Assembly (NCBI GenBank): GCA_036562565.1
Contig: DATCJY010000047.1
Coordinates: 1-32,655 of the forward strand
Reading direction: 5' to 3'
DNA: 32,655 bases
Origin: DATCJY01 sp036562565
Lineage (GTDB): Bacteria > Bacteroidota > Bacteroidia > Flavobacteriales_D > Sanyastnellaceae
Positions 17,324 to 24,498 of the stretch are shown piece by piece. Position 1 is the first letter of the stretch, and the number at the start of each line of letters is the position of its first letter. Below the pieces are notes generated by a model. That model was given only the letters and a program-made list of their open reading frames with translations, made no database searches and had not been told where the DNA came from. A program made the translations under genes and the position numbers.

Positions 17324-18000
17324 TATACCTTGAAATATTTCTGAAACTCAGGTTGGGGGTATTTGGACTTGATGTATTCCTCTTTGTAAACGTACACCGT
17401 GAATTCGAACAATGCATAGTTGTGCTTGATTTCGAAGAAACGGCTCAAATCATCGTTGATGAAATTGATGAGCTTTGGCAAGTTGCAGTAATACACCTGT
17501 GTTTGATAGAAGTCCACAAAGGGCGATATGAAATTGAACGCAATACCCTTGGTGCACATCTTAAATGCGTTGCGCAAGATGTCTTGCGAGAATTTTTCCC
17601 AATCGCGTATGCTGCTGTCTCTGCGTTGATGAAACACACCGCTCAATAAGCAGTAATCGTATTTGTCATCAAAACTCTGTTCGGCTATATCCCGGTTGTA
17701 GAAAGCACAATCGGGGAATCTGTTTTTTGCTTCTTGAACATATTCATCAAGAATTTCCGTACCGGAATACACAATGTTTTTTTCCGGATATTTTTCTTTG
17801 ATGAATGCGCCCATATCGGCAATCCCCATTCCGACATCATGCACGGTGATATTGTCTTCATCTTTGAAGATATCACACACCAAGCCGAAGCGAGTGAGTT
17901 TGTGATTCCATGACTCCGAGCTCACAGCCATGGGCGTACCCTTGTGTTGTTCATAGAGTTCTTTATAGATACGCTGCTGAGATTGGCGGGTTTTGTTCAT
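17323..18000 (-). CDS. Class I SAM-dependent methyltransferase
   Basis: Predicted small methyltransferase, 225 residues. The AdoMet-binding strand and loop are seen as ITVHDVGMGIADMG (about 51-64), a slightly unusual form of the DxGxGxG motif, followed by an acidic strand end (GTEILDEYVQEA). Next come FYNRDIAEQSF and YCLLSGVFHQRRD, in the place of motifs II and III. It overlaps the upstream formyltransferase by four bases (ATGA) and the downstream ATP-grasp gene by one base. This position points to modification of a sugar or of a small glycan building block, giving an O- or N-methyl group. The acceptor is unknown. Confidence 0.78.
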   Translation of the reverse strand: MNKTRQSQQRIYKELYEQHKGTPMAVSSESWNHKLTRFGLVCDIFKDEDNITVHDVGMGIADMGAFIKEKYPEKNIVYSGTEILDEYVQEAKNRFPDCAFYNRDIAEQSFDDKYDYCLLSGVFHQRRDSSIRDWEKFSQDILRNAFKMCTKGIAFNFISPFVDFYQTQVYYCNLPKLINFINDDLSRFFEIKHNYALFEFTVYVYKEEYIKSKYPQPEFQKYFKV

Positions 18001-19067
18001 ACTTCAAATAATTGTCCTGGAGTTAACTTCAATAAACGGTTGGCAAGATAAGCCCTGCGATACTTGTAATACTTATCAAATCGCTGAATGAGGTTCAGTT
18101 CGAGCGCATATTGGTCGCCATTCCTTACCACTACCACTTTATTGTCTTGTATTTTCAGAACCATCAACTTGCCTGTGGGCAATTGATTTACATGATGTTG
18201 CTCTTGTGGTGAGAGCTCTATCAATCGCGTAGTGCGCAAGAAATACGAGTGTCCGTTGTATCTAAAAGTGGGGCCAAGGTACTCATAGCTTTCCTGCGTG
18301 TTGGCCAGCACCATGTAGTGGATCTGGCGAAGTGTTTTGCTCCAATCAATTTTCAAGCGTTCCAAATCCCAAGTCCAACGCTTGAAATACTGATAATATG
18401 CTTCGTTGTGATGAACAAAATACGGTGTTGGTTTTCCACTTTCGCTGAACTTCCGGAGCAGCGGTATCATGATATCTGCACCTACTTTGCCCAGTTGCAG
18501 AAAAAGCTCTTGTGGTGAAGTGTGTGGACCAACTATGGTTTCGGCCTGTGCGAGAACACCTCCGGTATCGAACGTTTCATCCACATAGTGAATGGTAGAG
18601 CCCGATTTTTCTACACCGTACAACACCTGCCAACGCGTAATGGAAGTTCCTCTGAATTCCGGTAACAGCGATGGGTGGGTGTTGATACAACCAAGTGATG
18701 GGAAAGAAAACACGCGCGGTGGAATCAGCTCGTGCCAACCACCACCCAACACAATGATATCGGGATTCAGCTTTGTGAGCTCTTCATAGAATGCATCTGA
18801 CTTAATGCTATCGGCCCAAATAATTGGAATGTTGTGGCGCTTGGCCAATGCCTCCTCTGAACGCAGTGTGCGAAGCGGCTTACAACGGTAATACCAACAC
18901 TTTAGCTTGTACTTCAGAATCAACCATTGACGAACATAAGGTTTGCGCCAAGAGCTTTTATCATCGTGCAACAGGATAGCATCAATCTTTACGTTCTCGC
19001 GTATGAGGCGGTCCAATATTTCATATCCACTGTGATTGAAGTGGCGAGTAACGTAAAGTATTTTCAT
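17997..19067 (-). CDS. Formyltransferase (methionyl-tRNA / sugar formyltransferase fold)
   Basis: Predicted N10-formyltetrahydrofolate-dependent formyltransferase acting on an amino sugar nucleotide. The catalytic triad of the family is present: N129 and H131 in CINTHPSLLPEFRG (127-140), and D167 in YVDETFDTGGVLAQ (161-174). The C-terminal part (about 230-356) is unlike the tRNA-binding domain of Fmt and may be substrate specific. The presence of a sugar aminotransferase gene in the same locus suggests an N-formamido sugar product, as made by the FdtF/QdtF/WbkC group. It could instead act on another amine. The start is ATG, 23 bp after the HTTM gene stop, and its end overlaps the methyltransferase. 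Confidence 0.85.
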   Translation of the reverse strand: MKILYVTRHFNHSGYEILDRLIRENVKIDAILLHDDKSSWRKPYVRQWLILKYKLKCWYYRCKPLRTLRSEEALAKRHNIPIIWADSIKSDAFYEELTKLNPDIIVLGGGWHELIPPRVFSFPSLGCINTHPSLLPEFRGTSITRWQVLYGVEKSGSTIHYVDETFDTGGVLAQAETIVGPHTSPQELFLQLGKVGADIMIPLLRKFSESGKPTPYFVHHNEAYYQYFKRWTWDLERLKIDWSKTLRQIHYMVLANTQESYEYLGPTFRYNGHSYFLRTTRLIELSPQEQHHVNQLPTGKLMVLKIQDNKVVVVRNGDQYALELNLIQRFDKYYKYRRAYLANRLLKLTPGQLFEV

Positions 19068-19090
19068 TTTCTATTGCATCAACAAGGTTC

Positions 19091-19996
19091 TTAAATGGAT
19101 GTCTCTTGTACCGATTTCTTTTGAAACAGCGAAGGAGAAAGCAGGCACAAACTTAAAACCAGTGCGAGCTGCATAAAACCGGGAACACCTGTGAGATATA
19201 AAAACAAGTGCATGGACCCAATCAGGAAGATGATCCAGTTGTTGTAACGATTGGTGAAAAACAGAATGATACAAGTCAGTTCGATAAGCAATGAACTGAT
19301 AGATAGCACACCAAAAACCCAAGCATGTTGGGTGTAATCAAAAAACGGCTTGCCCACAACAAAATGGAAAAAGCTGTCAAGGTAGCGGTCATAGATAATC
19401 TTCTGGCTGGTGGCACCATCGAGCCAGTAAAGTCCTTTGTTGAAAGGAAGAATTTTGGCCAGACCAGCTGCCACATAGATATAAGCATACCAACCGGTTA
19501 CCACCTCAATGGGCCAGCGATACACACTTGTCTTACTTTGCTCCTCTTTTGTGAAGCCAAATTGCGCGTCTAAAGACAAGCGATCCGAACAACGCGTGAA
19601 GCACAAAATGAGCAGCGGAAACCACACGTAGAGCCACGGAATCGGTGCATTGAACTTGGTATACCAAAAGCCAAATGCAAGAATGAACAGCGTGGCCAAC
19701 ACCGGCAAAACAAAGCGAGTGAACAATCCAAGAACAAGCAAGATGCTCAACACCTGCATTGCAACCGTCATATAGGGATAGGCCATTGCGGCAATCCACT
19801 CATCCATGGCTGCGGGAAAAATGGTCTTCGTGCCTTTGGTCCCATCCACTGTTTGCAACAGAGCAAACAACTCACTGGAAGAAGAATAAAACACCTGCAA
19901 CCCAAGCGCTATTCTGAAAACAGCAAGCTGAATTGCTGATCCGGGCAGGCTCATCCGAGCTAAGATATTTTCTTTTGAGAAATTAATGGGCGTCAT
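19091..19996 (-). CDS. HTTM-domain membrane protein (vitamin K carboxylase-like)
   Basis: Integral membrane protein, 301 residues, with about six to seven hydrophobic helices. The segment YIYVAAGLAKILP...GLYWLDG (about 173-196) is the kind of loop typical of HTTM proteins, the bacterial relatives of vitamin K-dependent gamma-glutamyl carboxylase. I do not see the C-terminal lumenal domain of true carboxylases, so carboxylase activity should not be assumed. It overlaps the preceding unknown gene by 14 bp and lies two genes downstream of a DCC thiol oxidoreductase. HTTM and DCC proteins are known to be neighbours in other bacteria. Here the set is inserted among glycan genes, which suggests a role in modifying or exporting the glycan or its lipid carrier. 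Confidence 0.75.
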   Translation of the reverse strand: MTPINFSKENILARMSLPGSAIQLAVFRIALGLQVFYSSSSELFALLQTVDGTKGTKTIFPAAMDEWIAAMAYPYMTVAMQVLSILLVLGLFTRFVLPVLATLFILAFGFWYTKFNAPIPWLYVWFPLLILCFTRCSDRLSLDAQFGFTKEEQSKTSVYRWPIEVVTGWYAYIYVAAGLAKILPFNKGLYWLDGATSQKIIYDRYLDSFFHFVVGKPFFDYTQHAWVFGVLSISSLLIELTCIILFFTNRYNNWIIFLIGSMHLFLYLTGVPGFMQLALVLSLCLLSPSLFQKKSVQETSI

Positions 19997-20735
19997 TGCA
20001 TTTTATGAGTTGGTATTCCGGTATATAGATTGGTCCGTAATGGAGCTTTTCGGTTTCATTGACAGTGATGGCATTACATGGGTCAGGATTGAAGCTTACC
20101 TCACCCGTTTCATAATTCACCATCTGTACACCCACCCACAAAGTATCAATTCCGCGCTCCTTCATGAGCGACTGTATGAATTCAAAATTCTCCTTCTGTC
20201 CCTTGTTGTGATAGGCCGCAGAAAAAGTGAATTCATGAGTATATCCCCAGCCCAAATGTTCATGCAAAAGGAAGAAGCTCGCCTTGCGCAAATCCAGGAG
20301 CTTGGGCTCGCCTTGGTCATAATAGAAATACTTGGTTTTATAAAGCACTTTATTGGGTTTCCATTTACTAGATGACCAGCGGAACATGCCCACTTCATAA
20401 AACGGATAATAAGACTTGGCAAAACCAACGGTGAGCACAATGCCAATAAAGACAATGCTCAAAGCCCATTTTGCACCTCTTGGAATGGATAGCACTTTGA
20501 ACTGTTGCCAACACTTGGCCACCACTCCACCTTGTGTAAGGCTTCTGTAAACAAGATAAAACCAAAGAATCAGAAGGCAACCATGCAGGCAGAAATAAAG
20601 CTTCCACTTAAGCGAGGCTTTGAAATAGGGCAGCCATTTATCAAAGCACTGTGCAAAATTGAATTCAATAAGTAAAATGACCAGTAAAATGAGTAGTTCT
20701 CTAAAGTAAGCTTTCTTAAGGGATAAAAACTTCAT
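19983..20735 (-). CDS. Unknown membrane protein in HTTM/DCC triad
   Basis: I do not recognise a family. The 250 residues fall in two halves: three hydrophobic segments in the first 110 residues (about 10-28, 44-66 and 88-108), then a soluble, probably extracytoplasmic region (about 110-250) that begins YPFYEVGMFRWSSSKWKP and contains many aromatic residues. A GMF or PMF-type phrase directly after a helix is also met in HTTM proteins, so the soluble half may be a separately encoded partner domain. It begins 3 bp after the DCC gene and overlaps the HTTM gene by 14 bp, so the three products are probably made in fixed ratio. Function is open. Confidence 0.6.
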   Translation of the reverse strand: MKFLSLKKAYFRELLILLVILLIEFNFAQCFDKWLPYFKASLKWKLYFCLHGCLLILWFYLVYRSLTQGGVVAKCWQQFKVLSIPRGAKWALSIVFIGIVLTVGFAKSYYPFYEVGMFRWSSSKWKPNKVLYKTKYFYYDQGEPKLLDLRKASFFLLHEHLGWGYTHEFTFSAAYHNKGQKENFEFIQSLMKERGIDTLWVGVQMVNYETGEVSFNPDPCNAITVNETEKLHYGPIYIPEYQLIKCNDAH

Positions 20736-20738
20736 ACT

Positions 20739-21143
20739 TTATAAAAATCTGCTTTTGAGTTCCGGTGTAGGAATGCGGCAGCTCTCGCTCTTGCCAAACC
20801 ATTTGTAGCGGTTGCGTGCCACCCATTTGTACACGGCATCACGTATAAAATTTGGCACAATCAAAAAAACACCCATCAACTTGTACACCCCGCCTATGGT
20901 AAGGCATATCTCCAGCACAGCACGGCTGTTTTTATAGAGTTTATCGTTTTTGATGGCCACAATAGAATCGAGATAATCTGGGCTTTCACCGAACTTGGAA
21001 AGCAGCCACTTGGCCTCTTCCGATTGCAATGAACCAAACATCACTTTCGCTTTCGGGTCGCGATCGATTACCCAATTGACAAAGCCATTGCAGAGGTTGC
21101 ACACCCCGTCAAACAAGACTATGGCTTCTACTTTTTTATCCAT
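20739..21143 (-). CDS. DCC-family thiol-disulfide oxidoreductase (DUF393)
   Basis: Small predicted redox protein, 134 residues, thioredoxin-like in fold. The family signature DGVCNLC is at 12-18 (C15 and C18), close to the N terminus (IVLFDGVCNLCNGFVNWVID), followed by RDPKAKVMFGSLQS and a basic C-terminal end. The ATG at 21143 is chosen because it overlaps the aminotransferase stop by one base (TAATG) and puts the signature at the normal place; a longer frame upstream to 21221 lies inside the aminotransferase gene. No signal peptide is seen, so it is cytoplasmic or bound at the inner face of the membrane. In this locus it probably works with the following two membrane proteins; its substrate is unknown. 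Confidence 0.85.
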   Translation of the reverse strand: MDKKVEAIVLFDGVCNLCNGFVNWVIDRDPKAKVMFGSLQSEEAKWLLSKFGESPDYLDSIVAIKNDKLYKNSRAVLEICLTIGGVYKLMGVFLIVPNFIRDAVYKWVARNRYKWFGKSESCRIPTPELKSRFL

Positions 21144-22216
21144 TATGAAATGGTTTGGTTGACAATGCTCACAATCGCTGACAACGTTTCTTCTTTCAAA
21201 CCTACATACAAAGGCAAGCAAAGTATGCGTTTGGCAATGCTCTCTGAAACAGGCATCTCGGCACCCTGTGTGTACTCTATTGTATTGAGCGATGGATAGA
21301 AATACCTGCGCGGATTGATTTGGTTGGCATTCAATGCGTCCAGGGTTTTCAGCAGTATTTCTTCCGATTCAAAAACGACCGGATAATAGCTGTAATTCCA
21401 CTCTGTGCCTTCCCTGAGTCGCATACGTTGGAGCTTTGCAGAAAGATGGGCCTCATAGTACTCCACCACTTGCTTGCGAGCTGCGAGAATGTCTTTCATA
21501 TAAGGCAACACCGAAAGGCCCATGGCGGCCTGCAACTCTGATATTTTACCGTTGATGCCAAGGCCGTGAAACTCCAATGGTCCGTTGTGGCCAAAGTTGT
21601 GGCTATAGAAAAGCCGGTGTTGTATATCGGCCTTGTTAGCAAACATTGCTCCGCCCTCTGCAGTATGAAACAGCTTGGTAGCATGAAAACTGCACGTGCT
21701 TACATCGCCAAATTTGAAGATGCTCTGACCTTTATACTTCACATCAAAGCAATGAGCCGCATCATAAATAACCACAAGGTTGTGCTGTTGGGCTATTGCT
21801 TCTATGGCCTCCACATGGCATGGGTTGCCAAAAACGTGTGTGGCCAAGATGCAGGTTGTTTGCGGTGTAATGGCAGCTTCAATCTTGGTTTCATCAATGG
21901 TGAAATACTCGGGATGAATGTCCACGAATATGGGCTTGCAGTTTTCCCAAACGATGGCTGCAGTTGTAGCCACATAGCTGAAAGGTGTGGTAATGACCTC
22001 ACCTCCTTTTCCAAAGAGTTTCATGGCTATCTGCAATGGTACCGTGCCGTTGTTGGTGATGGTTAACCAATCGATCTGCAAGTGGTTTTTCAATCGCGAT
22101 TCCAACTCCTTCACCAGCATTCCACGATTGGTGAGCCACTTGTTTTCAAAAGCTTTGCTCACCCATTGCTGATATTCTTCCTGAGGTGGTAAATATGTTT
22201 GTGTTACCTGGATCAT
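21143..22216 (-). CDS. DegT/DnrJ/EryC1/StrS sugar aminotransferase
   Basis: PLP-dependent aminotransferase that converts a nucleotide keto-sugar to an amino sugar in the cytoplasm. With the ATG at 22216 it has 357 residues; the start gives a 4-bp ATGA overlap with the ABC ATPase gene, whereas the earlier TTG (22234) would overlap it more. The PLP contacts are visible: YDAAH (D152) and the Schiff-base lysine K181 in SFHATKLFHTAEGG. The HATKLFxTxEGG form resembles 3-keto-6-deoxyhexose enzymes (FdtB/QdtB) more than 4-keto enzymes, but this is only a likeness. Paired with the formyltransferase downstream it predicts a formamido sugar. The dehydratase and isomerase that would supply the keto-sugar are not in the window. 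Confidence 0.9.
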   Translation of the reverse strand: MIQVTQTYLPPQEEYQQWVSKAFENKWLTNRGMLVKELESRLKNHLQIDWLTITNNGTVPLQIAMKLFGKGGEVITTPFSYVATTAAIVWENCKPIFVDIHPEYFTIDETKIEAAITPQTTCILATHVFGNPCHVEAIEAIAQQHNLVVIYDAAHCFDVKYKGQSIFKFGDVSTCSFHATKLFHTAEGGAMFANKADIQHRLFYSHNFGHNGPLEFHGLGINGKISELQAAMGLSVLPYMKDILAARKQVVEYYEAHLSAKLQRMRLREGTEWNYSYYPVVFESEEILLKTLDALNANQINPRRYFYPSLNTIEYTQGAEMPVSESIAKRILCLPLYVGLKEETLSAIVSIVNQTIS

Positions 22217-23430
22217 GCATTCAAGAGTTGCCAATCAAGATTGTATTGTATCGGAGCCCAACCATGCTTCGTGCCATGAATGGTGAAGTAGATGGCTGAT
22301 TGATTGCGGAAGATGGTTTCGCGCACACCGTTGCGCTCTTGGCCGAACCCTACCGTAATGGAGTATTTGCCCTGCGCGAAGTTGGCATTTGGCAATAGGG
22401 CTTTTGCCACAAATTTTCCTTTGCACTTCGGTACATTGATTACCTCGCGGAAGTTGAGCACTTCACCAAAATTGCGTTGTTCTCTGTCCGCGAAAATCAA
22501 GAATACACGGGGATTTTCAACCTCTTCCTTACAGTCCACTTCAACTTCAATCTCCATGGGAGCATTGTAGTTGATGATGATATTATCTCCTTTTGTGTAG
22601 GTTTTTCCTTCGCTGGTAATGCGCACAGCCGTCATGCTTGCAATAGGACTCAGTTGTTCTTTGCCCACTTCCATCTGGAACTGGCTGTAGTAAGCCGTTA
22701 CACCGGCTGCCACATCATCGGTATAGATGACCTCCTTGCCATGGTCCATGAGCAAGATATTGGTACTCATACGTGCCACCTGCGGCATGGAGTGCGAAAC
22801 GAAAATCATTGCCGTGTTACCCAGGAGTTCGTCCATACGTTTGAAACATTTGAGCACAAAACCGATATCTCCCACAGCCAACACTTCATCGATGAGCAGA
22901 ATATCGGGGTCCATTTGTGCCGCCACGGCAAAGCCAAGACGTACACGCATTCCCGAGCTGTAGTTCTGCACGGGCATGTCAAGAAACTTTTCAATCTCCG
23001 CAAAAGCGATGATTTCATCGAGTTTCTTGTCCGTTTCCTTTTTGGTAAATCCGAGAATTGCTGCGTTGTTATAGATGTTTTCGCGGCCTGTGAGAATGGG
23101 GTTGAACCCCGCACCCAACTCAATGAGTGCACCCACACGCCCCCGCATCGTAATTGAACCTTTATCCGGACGAATGAGGCCGTTGAGCATTTTGAGCAAT
23201 GTGCTCTTGCCTGCACCATTGTGACCAATGAGTCCAAGGCATTGACCTCTTCGCACTTCGAAATTGATATCCTGAACAGCCCAGAATTCGTCTTTGCGCA
23301 AATCCGTAGAGCGCTCGCCCCCTACAATGGTTTTGACCAAATCTTGGGCACCGTACCATAGGCTGCGCTTCAAATCCTTACAGAATTTTTTGCCTACATC
23401 TTCCGCTGTTATTAAGACTTCTCCTGCCAT
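22213..23430 (-). CDS. wzt: Polysaccharide ABC transporter ATP-binding protein (Wzt-like)
   Basis: ATPase of an exporter that moves finished lipid-linked polysaccharide across the inner membrane. The nucleotide-binding domain (about 1-240) has Walker A GHNGAGKST (69-77), signature YSSGM (157-161), Walker B ILLIDE (177-182) and an H-loop histidine H213. An extra C-terminal beta-rich domain (about 255-405) is present, as in Wzt proteins that recognise the modified non-reducing end of the O-antigen chain. This domain would be the natural reader of a terminal modification made by the methyl- or formyltransferase. It follows the permease gene after 22 bp. The 405-residue length agrees with long Wzt forms and not with the short KpsT type. 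Confidence 0.9.
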   Translation of the reverse strand: MAGEVLITAEDVGKKFCKDLKRSLWYGAQDLVKTIVGGERSTDLRKDEFWAVQDINFEVRRGQCLGLIGHNGAGKSTLLKMLNGLIRPDKGSITMRGRVGALIELGAGFNPILTGRENIYNNAAILGFTKKETDKKLDEIIAFAEIEKFLDMPVQNYSSGMRVRLGFAVAAQMDPDILLIDEVLAVGDIGFVLKCFKRMDELLGNTAMIFVSHSMPQVARMSTNILLMDHGKEVIYTDDVAAGVTAYYSQFQMEVGKEQLSPIASMTAVRITSEGKTYTKGDNIIINYNAPMEIEVEVDCKEEVENPRVFLIFADREQRNFGEVLNFREVINVPKCKGKFVAKALLPNANFAQGKYSITVGFGQERNGVRETIFRNQSAIYFTIHGTKHGWAPIQYNLDWQLLNA

Positions 23431-23452
23431 CTAAGCTTCTTCTATTAGTTGA

Positions 23453-24307
23453 TTATCGCTCTACGATAATCGGAATGGACATGCGATAAATAATCCATGC
23501 AACAAGGCTCAACGCCAGTGTTGCCAACATCACCACCGCAAAATATCCGGGCATATAAAATTCATAACCCGAAAGGAAATTGCGCACACTCATGATCATG
23601 GGGGTCACCGGATTGAGTTTCATAATCTGGAGCAAAACGCCCCCTGCCGGCATGATGTAAACCACGGGCGTGAGGAACATAAACAGCTGCAGGGCCAGCG
23701 GAATGGCGCGCCCCACATCGCCAAAGAGCAACGTCAGTGGTGTGAGAAACATGCCAATGACAAATCCGAACACCATCAACCCTAACATGAGGAAAGGAAC
23801 GAATACAACGGTTGCGGTAGGATAAACGCCCATGAAAAGGAAGAAAGCTATCAAAAGCACCAACTTGATAGCCGAGTTGAAGGCCAGTTTGTAAAATGCT
23901 GCCAACAACAAACCTTCCTTGGGAAAATTAATCTTTGACATCACCGCCTTGGATTGTTGTGTCTGGTTGATGGGCGACATGATGCCTTCCGTGAAAATGG
24001 ACCAGAGAATGGTTCCGGCAAATACGTATGCCGGATAAGGAATATTGGTTTGTCCGGTCTTGATAACACCTGTGGCGTTGAGGAATATCCAGATAACCGA
24101 TGTGAGCAGCGGGGTGATGAATGCCCAAAAAATTCCGAGAAGTGATTGGCGATACATCCCTTGAATATCGCGCTTAGCCAAACGATAGCCTAAGTCCATG
24201 GATTTCGACAAGTCGCGGAACATGTCCTTGAGCAGTGCAGAAAATCCTTCCTGACGGTTTTTAGCAGAATAGACCCTTACCTCTAATTTTTCATTCATTC
24301 TTCTCAT
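23453..24307 (-). CDS. wzm: Polysaccharide ABC transporter permease (Wzm-like)
   Basis: Inner-membrane pore subunit of the same exporter. The 284 residues include an N-terminal cytoplasmic part ending with a coupling-type segment (LAKRDIQGMYRQSLLGIFWAFITPLL, about 43-68) and about six membrane helices, with a family-typical FLTPVVYIMP (about 213-222). ABC-2 fold proteins of this kind pair with Wzt ATPases, whose gene follows. It is the first gene of the thirteen-gene minus-strand glycan locus. The ATG at 24307 is used; a second ATG three codons inside is possible. No Wzx/Wzy genes are seen in the window, so the ABC-dependent route is favoured. Confidence 0.9.
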   Translation of the reverse strand: MRRMNEKLEVRVYSAKNRQEGFSALLKDMFRDLSKSMDLGYRLAKRDIQGMYRQSLLGIFWAFITPLLTSVIWIFLNATGVIKTGQTNIPYPAYVFAGTILWSIFTEGIMSPINQTQQSKAVMSKINFPKEGLLLAAFYKLAFNSAIKLVLLIAFFLFMGVYPTATVVFVPFLMLGLMVFGFVIGMFLTPLTLLFGDVGRAIPLALQLFMFLTPVVYIMPAGGVLLQIMKLNPVTPMIMSVRNFLSGYEFYMPGYFAVVMLATLALSLVAWIIYRMSIPIIVER

Positions 24308-24371
24308 GATGACTTTTCCCGAGGGATAAATACTGAACCGGATGGCAGCGAAAGCTTAGAAAAGTCGGGCG

Positions 24372-24405
24372 CAATGATAACCCCAAAAAAGCGACCAACG
24401 ACAAA
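24372..24405 (-). promoter_or_regulatory. Candidate promoter of the glycan operon
   Basis: On the minus strand TTTG (24405-24402) is followed after 22 bp by TATCATTG (24379-24372), one mismatch from the Bacteroidota -7 box TAnnTTTG. Transcription would start near 24366, about 59 nt before the wzm-like ATG. It lies just past the carB terminator, where the operon needs a promoter. The mismatch keeps this a moderate call. Confidence 0.35.
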
Positions 24406-24438
24406 GCCGGTGGACATTTTCACCATGACTCCGGACAC

Positions 24439-24470
24439 AAAAAAAGCAAGGCAATGACTCGCCTTGCTTT
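24439..24470 (-). terminator. Intrinsic terminator of carB
   Basis: The two perfect 10-bp arms AAAGCAAGGC (24443-24452) and GCCTTGCTTT (24461-24470) enclose an 8-nt loop. Read on the minus strand the hairpin is followed by an uninterrupted T-run (complement of the A-run 24439-24445). It lies about 30 bp after the carB stop, the ideal place, and insulates the glycan operon from carB. Confidence 0.88.
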
Positions 24471-24498
24471 CTGCAATGTTCTATTCTGTCGTGTGGGA

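Noticed and set aside
22477..23157. Plus-strand open frame of 226 codons opposite the Wzt-like gene
   Set aside because: Antisense shadow; the other strand has Walker A, signature and Walker B motifs.
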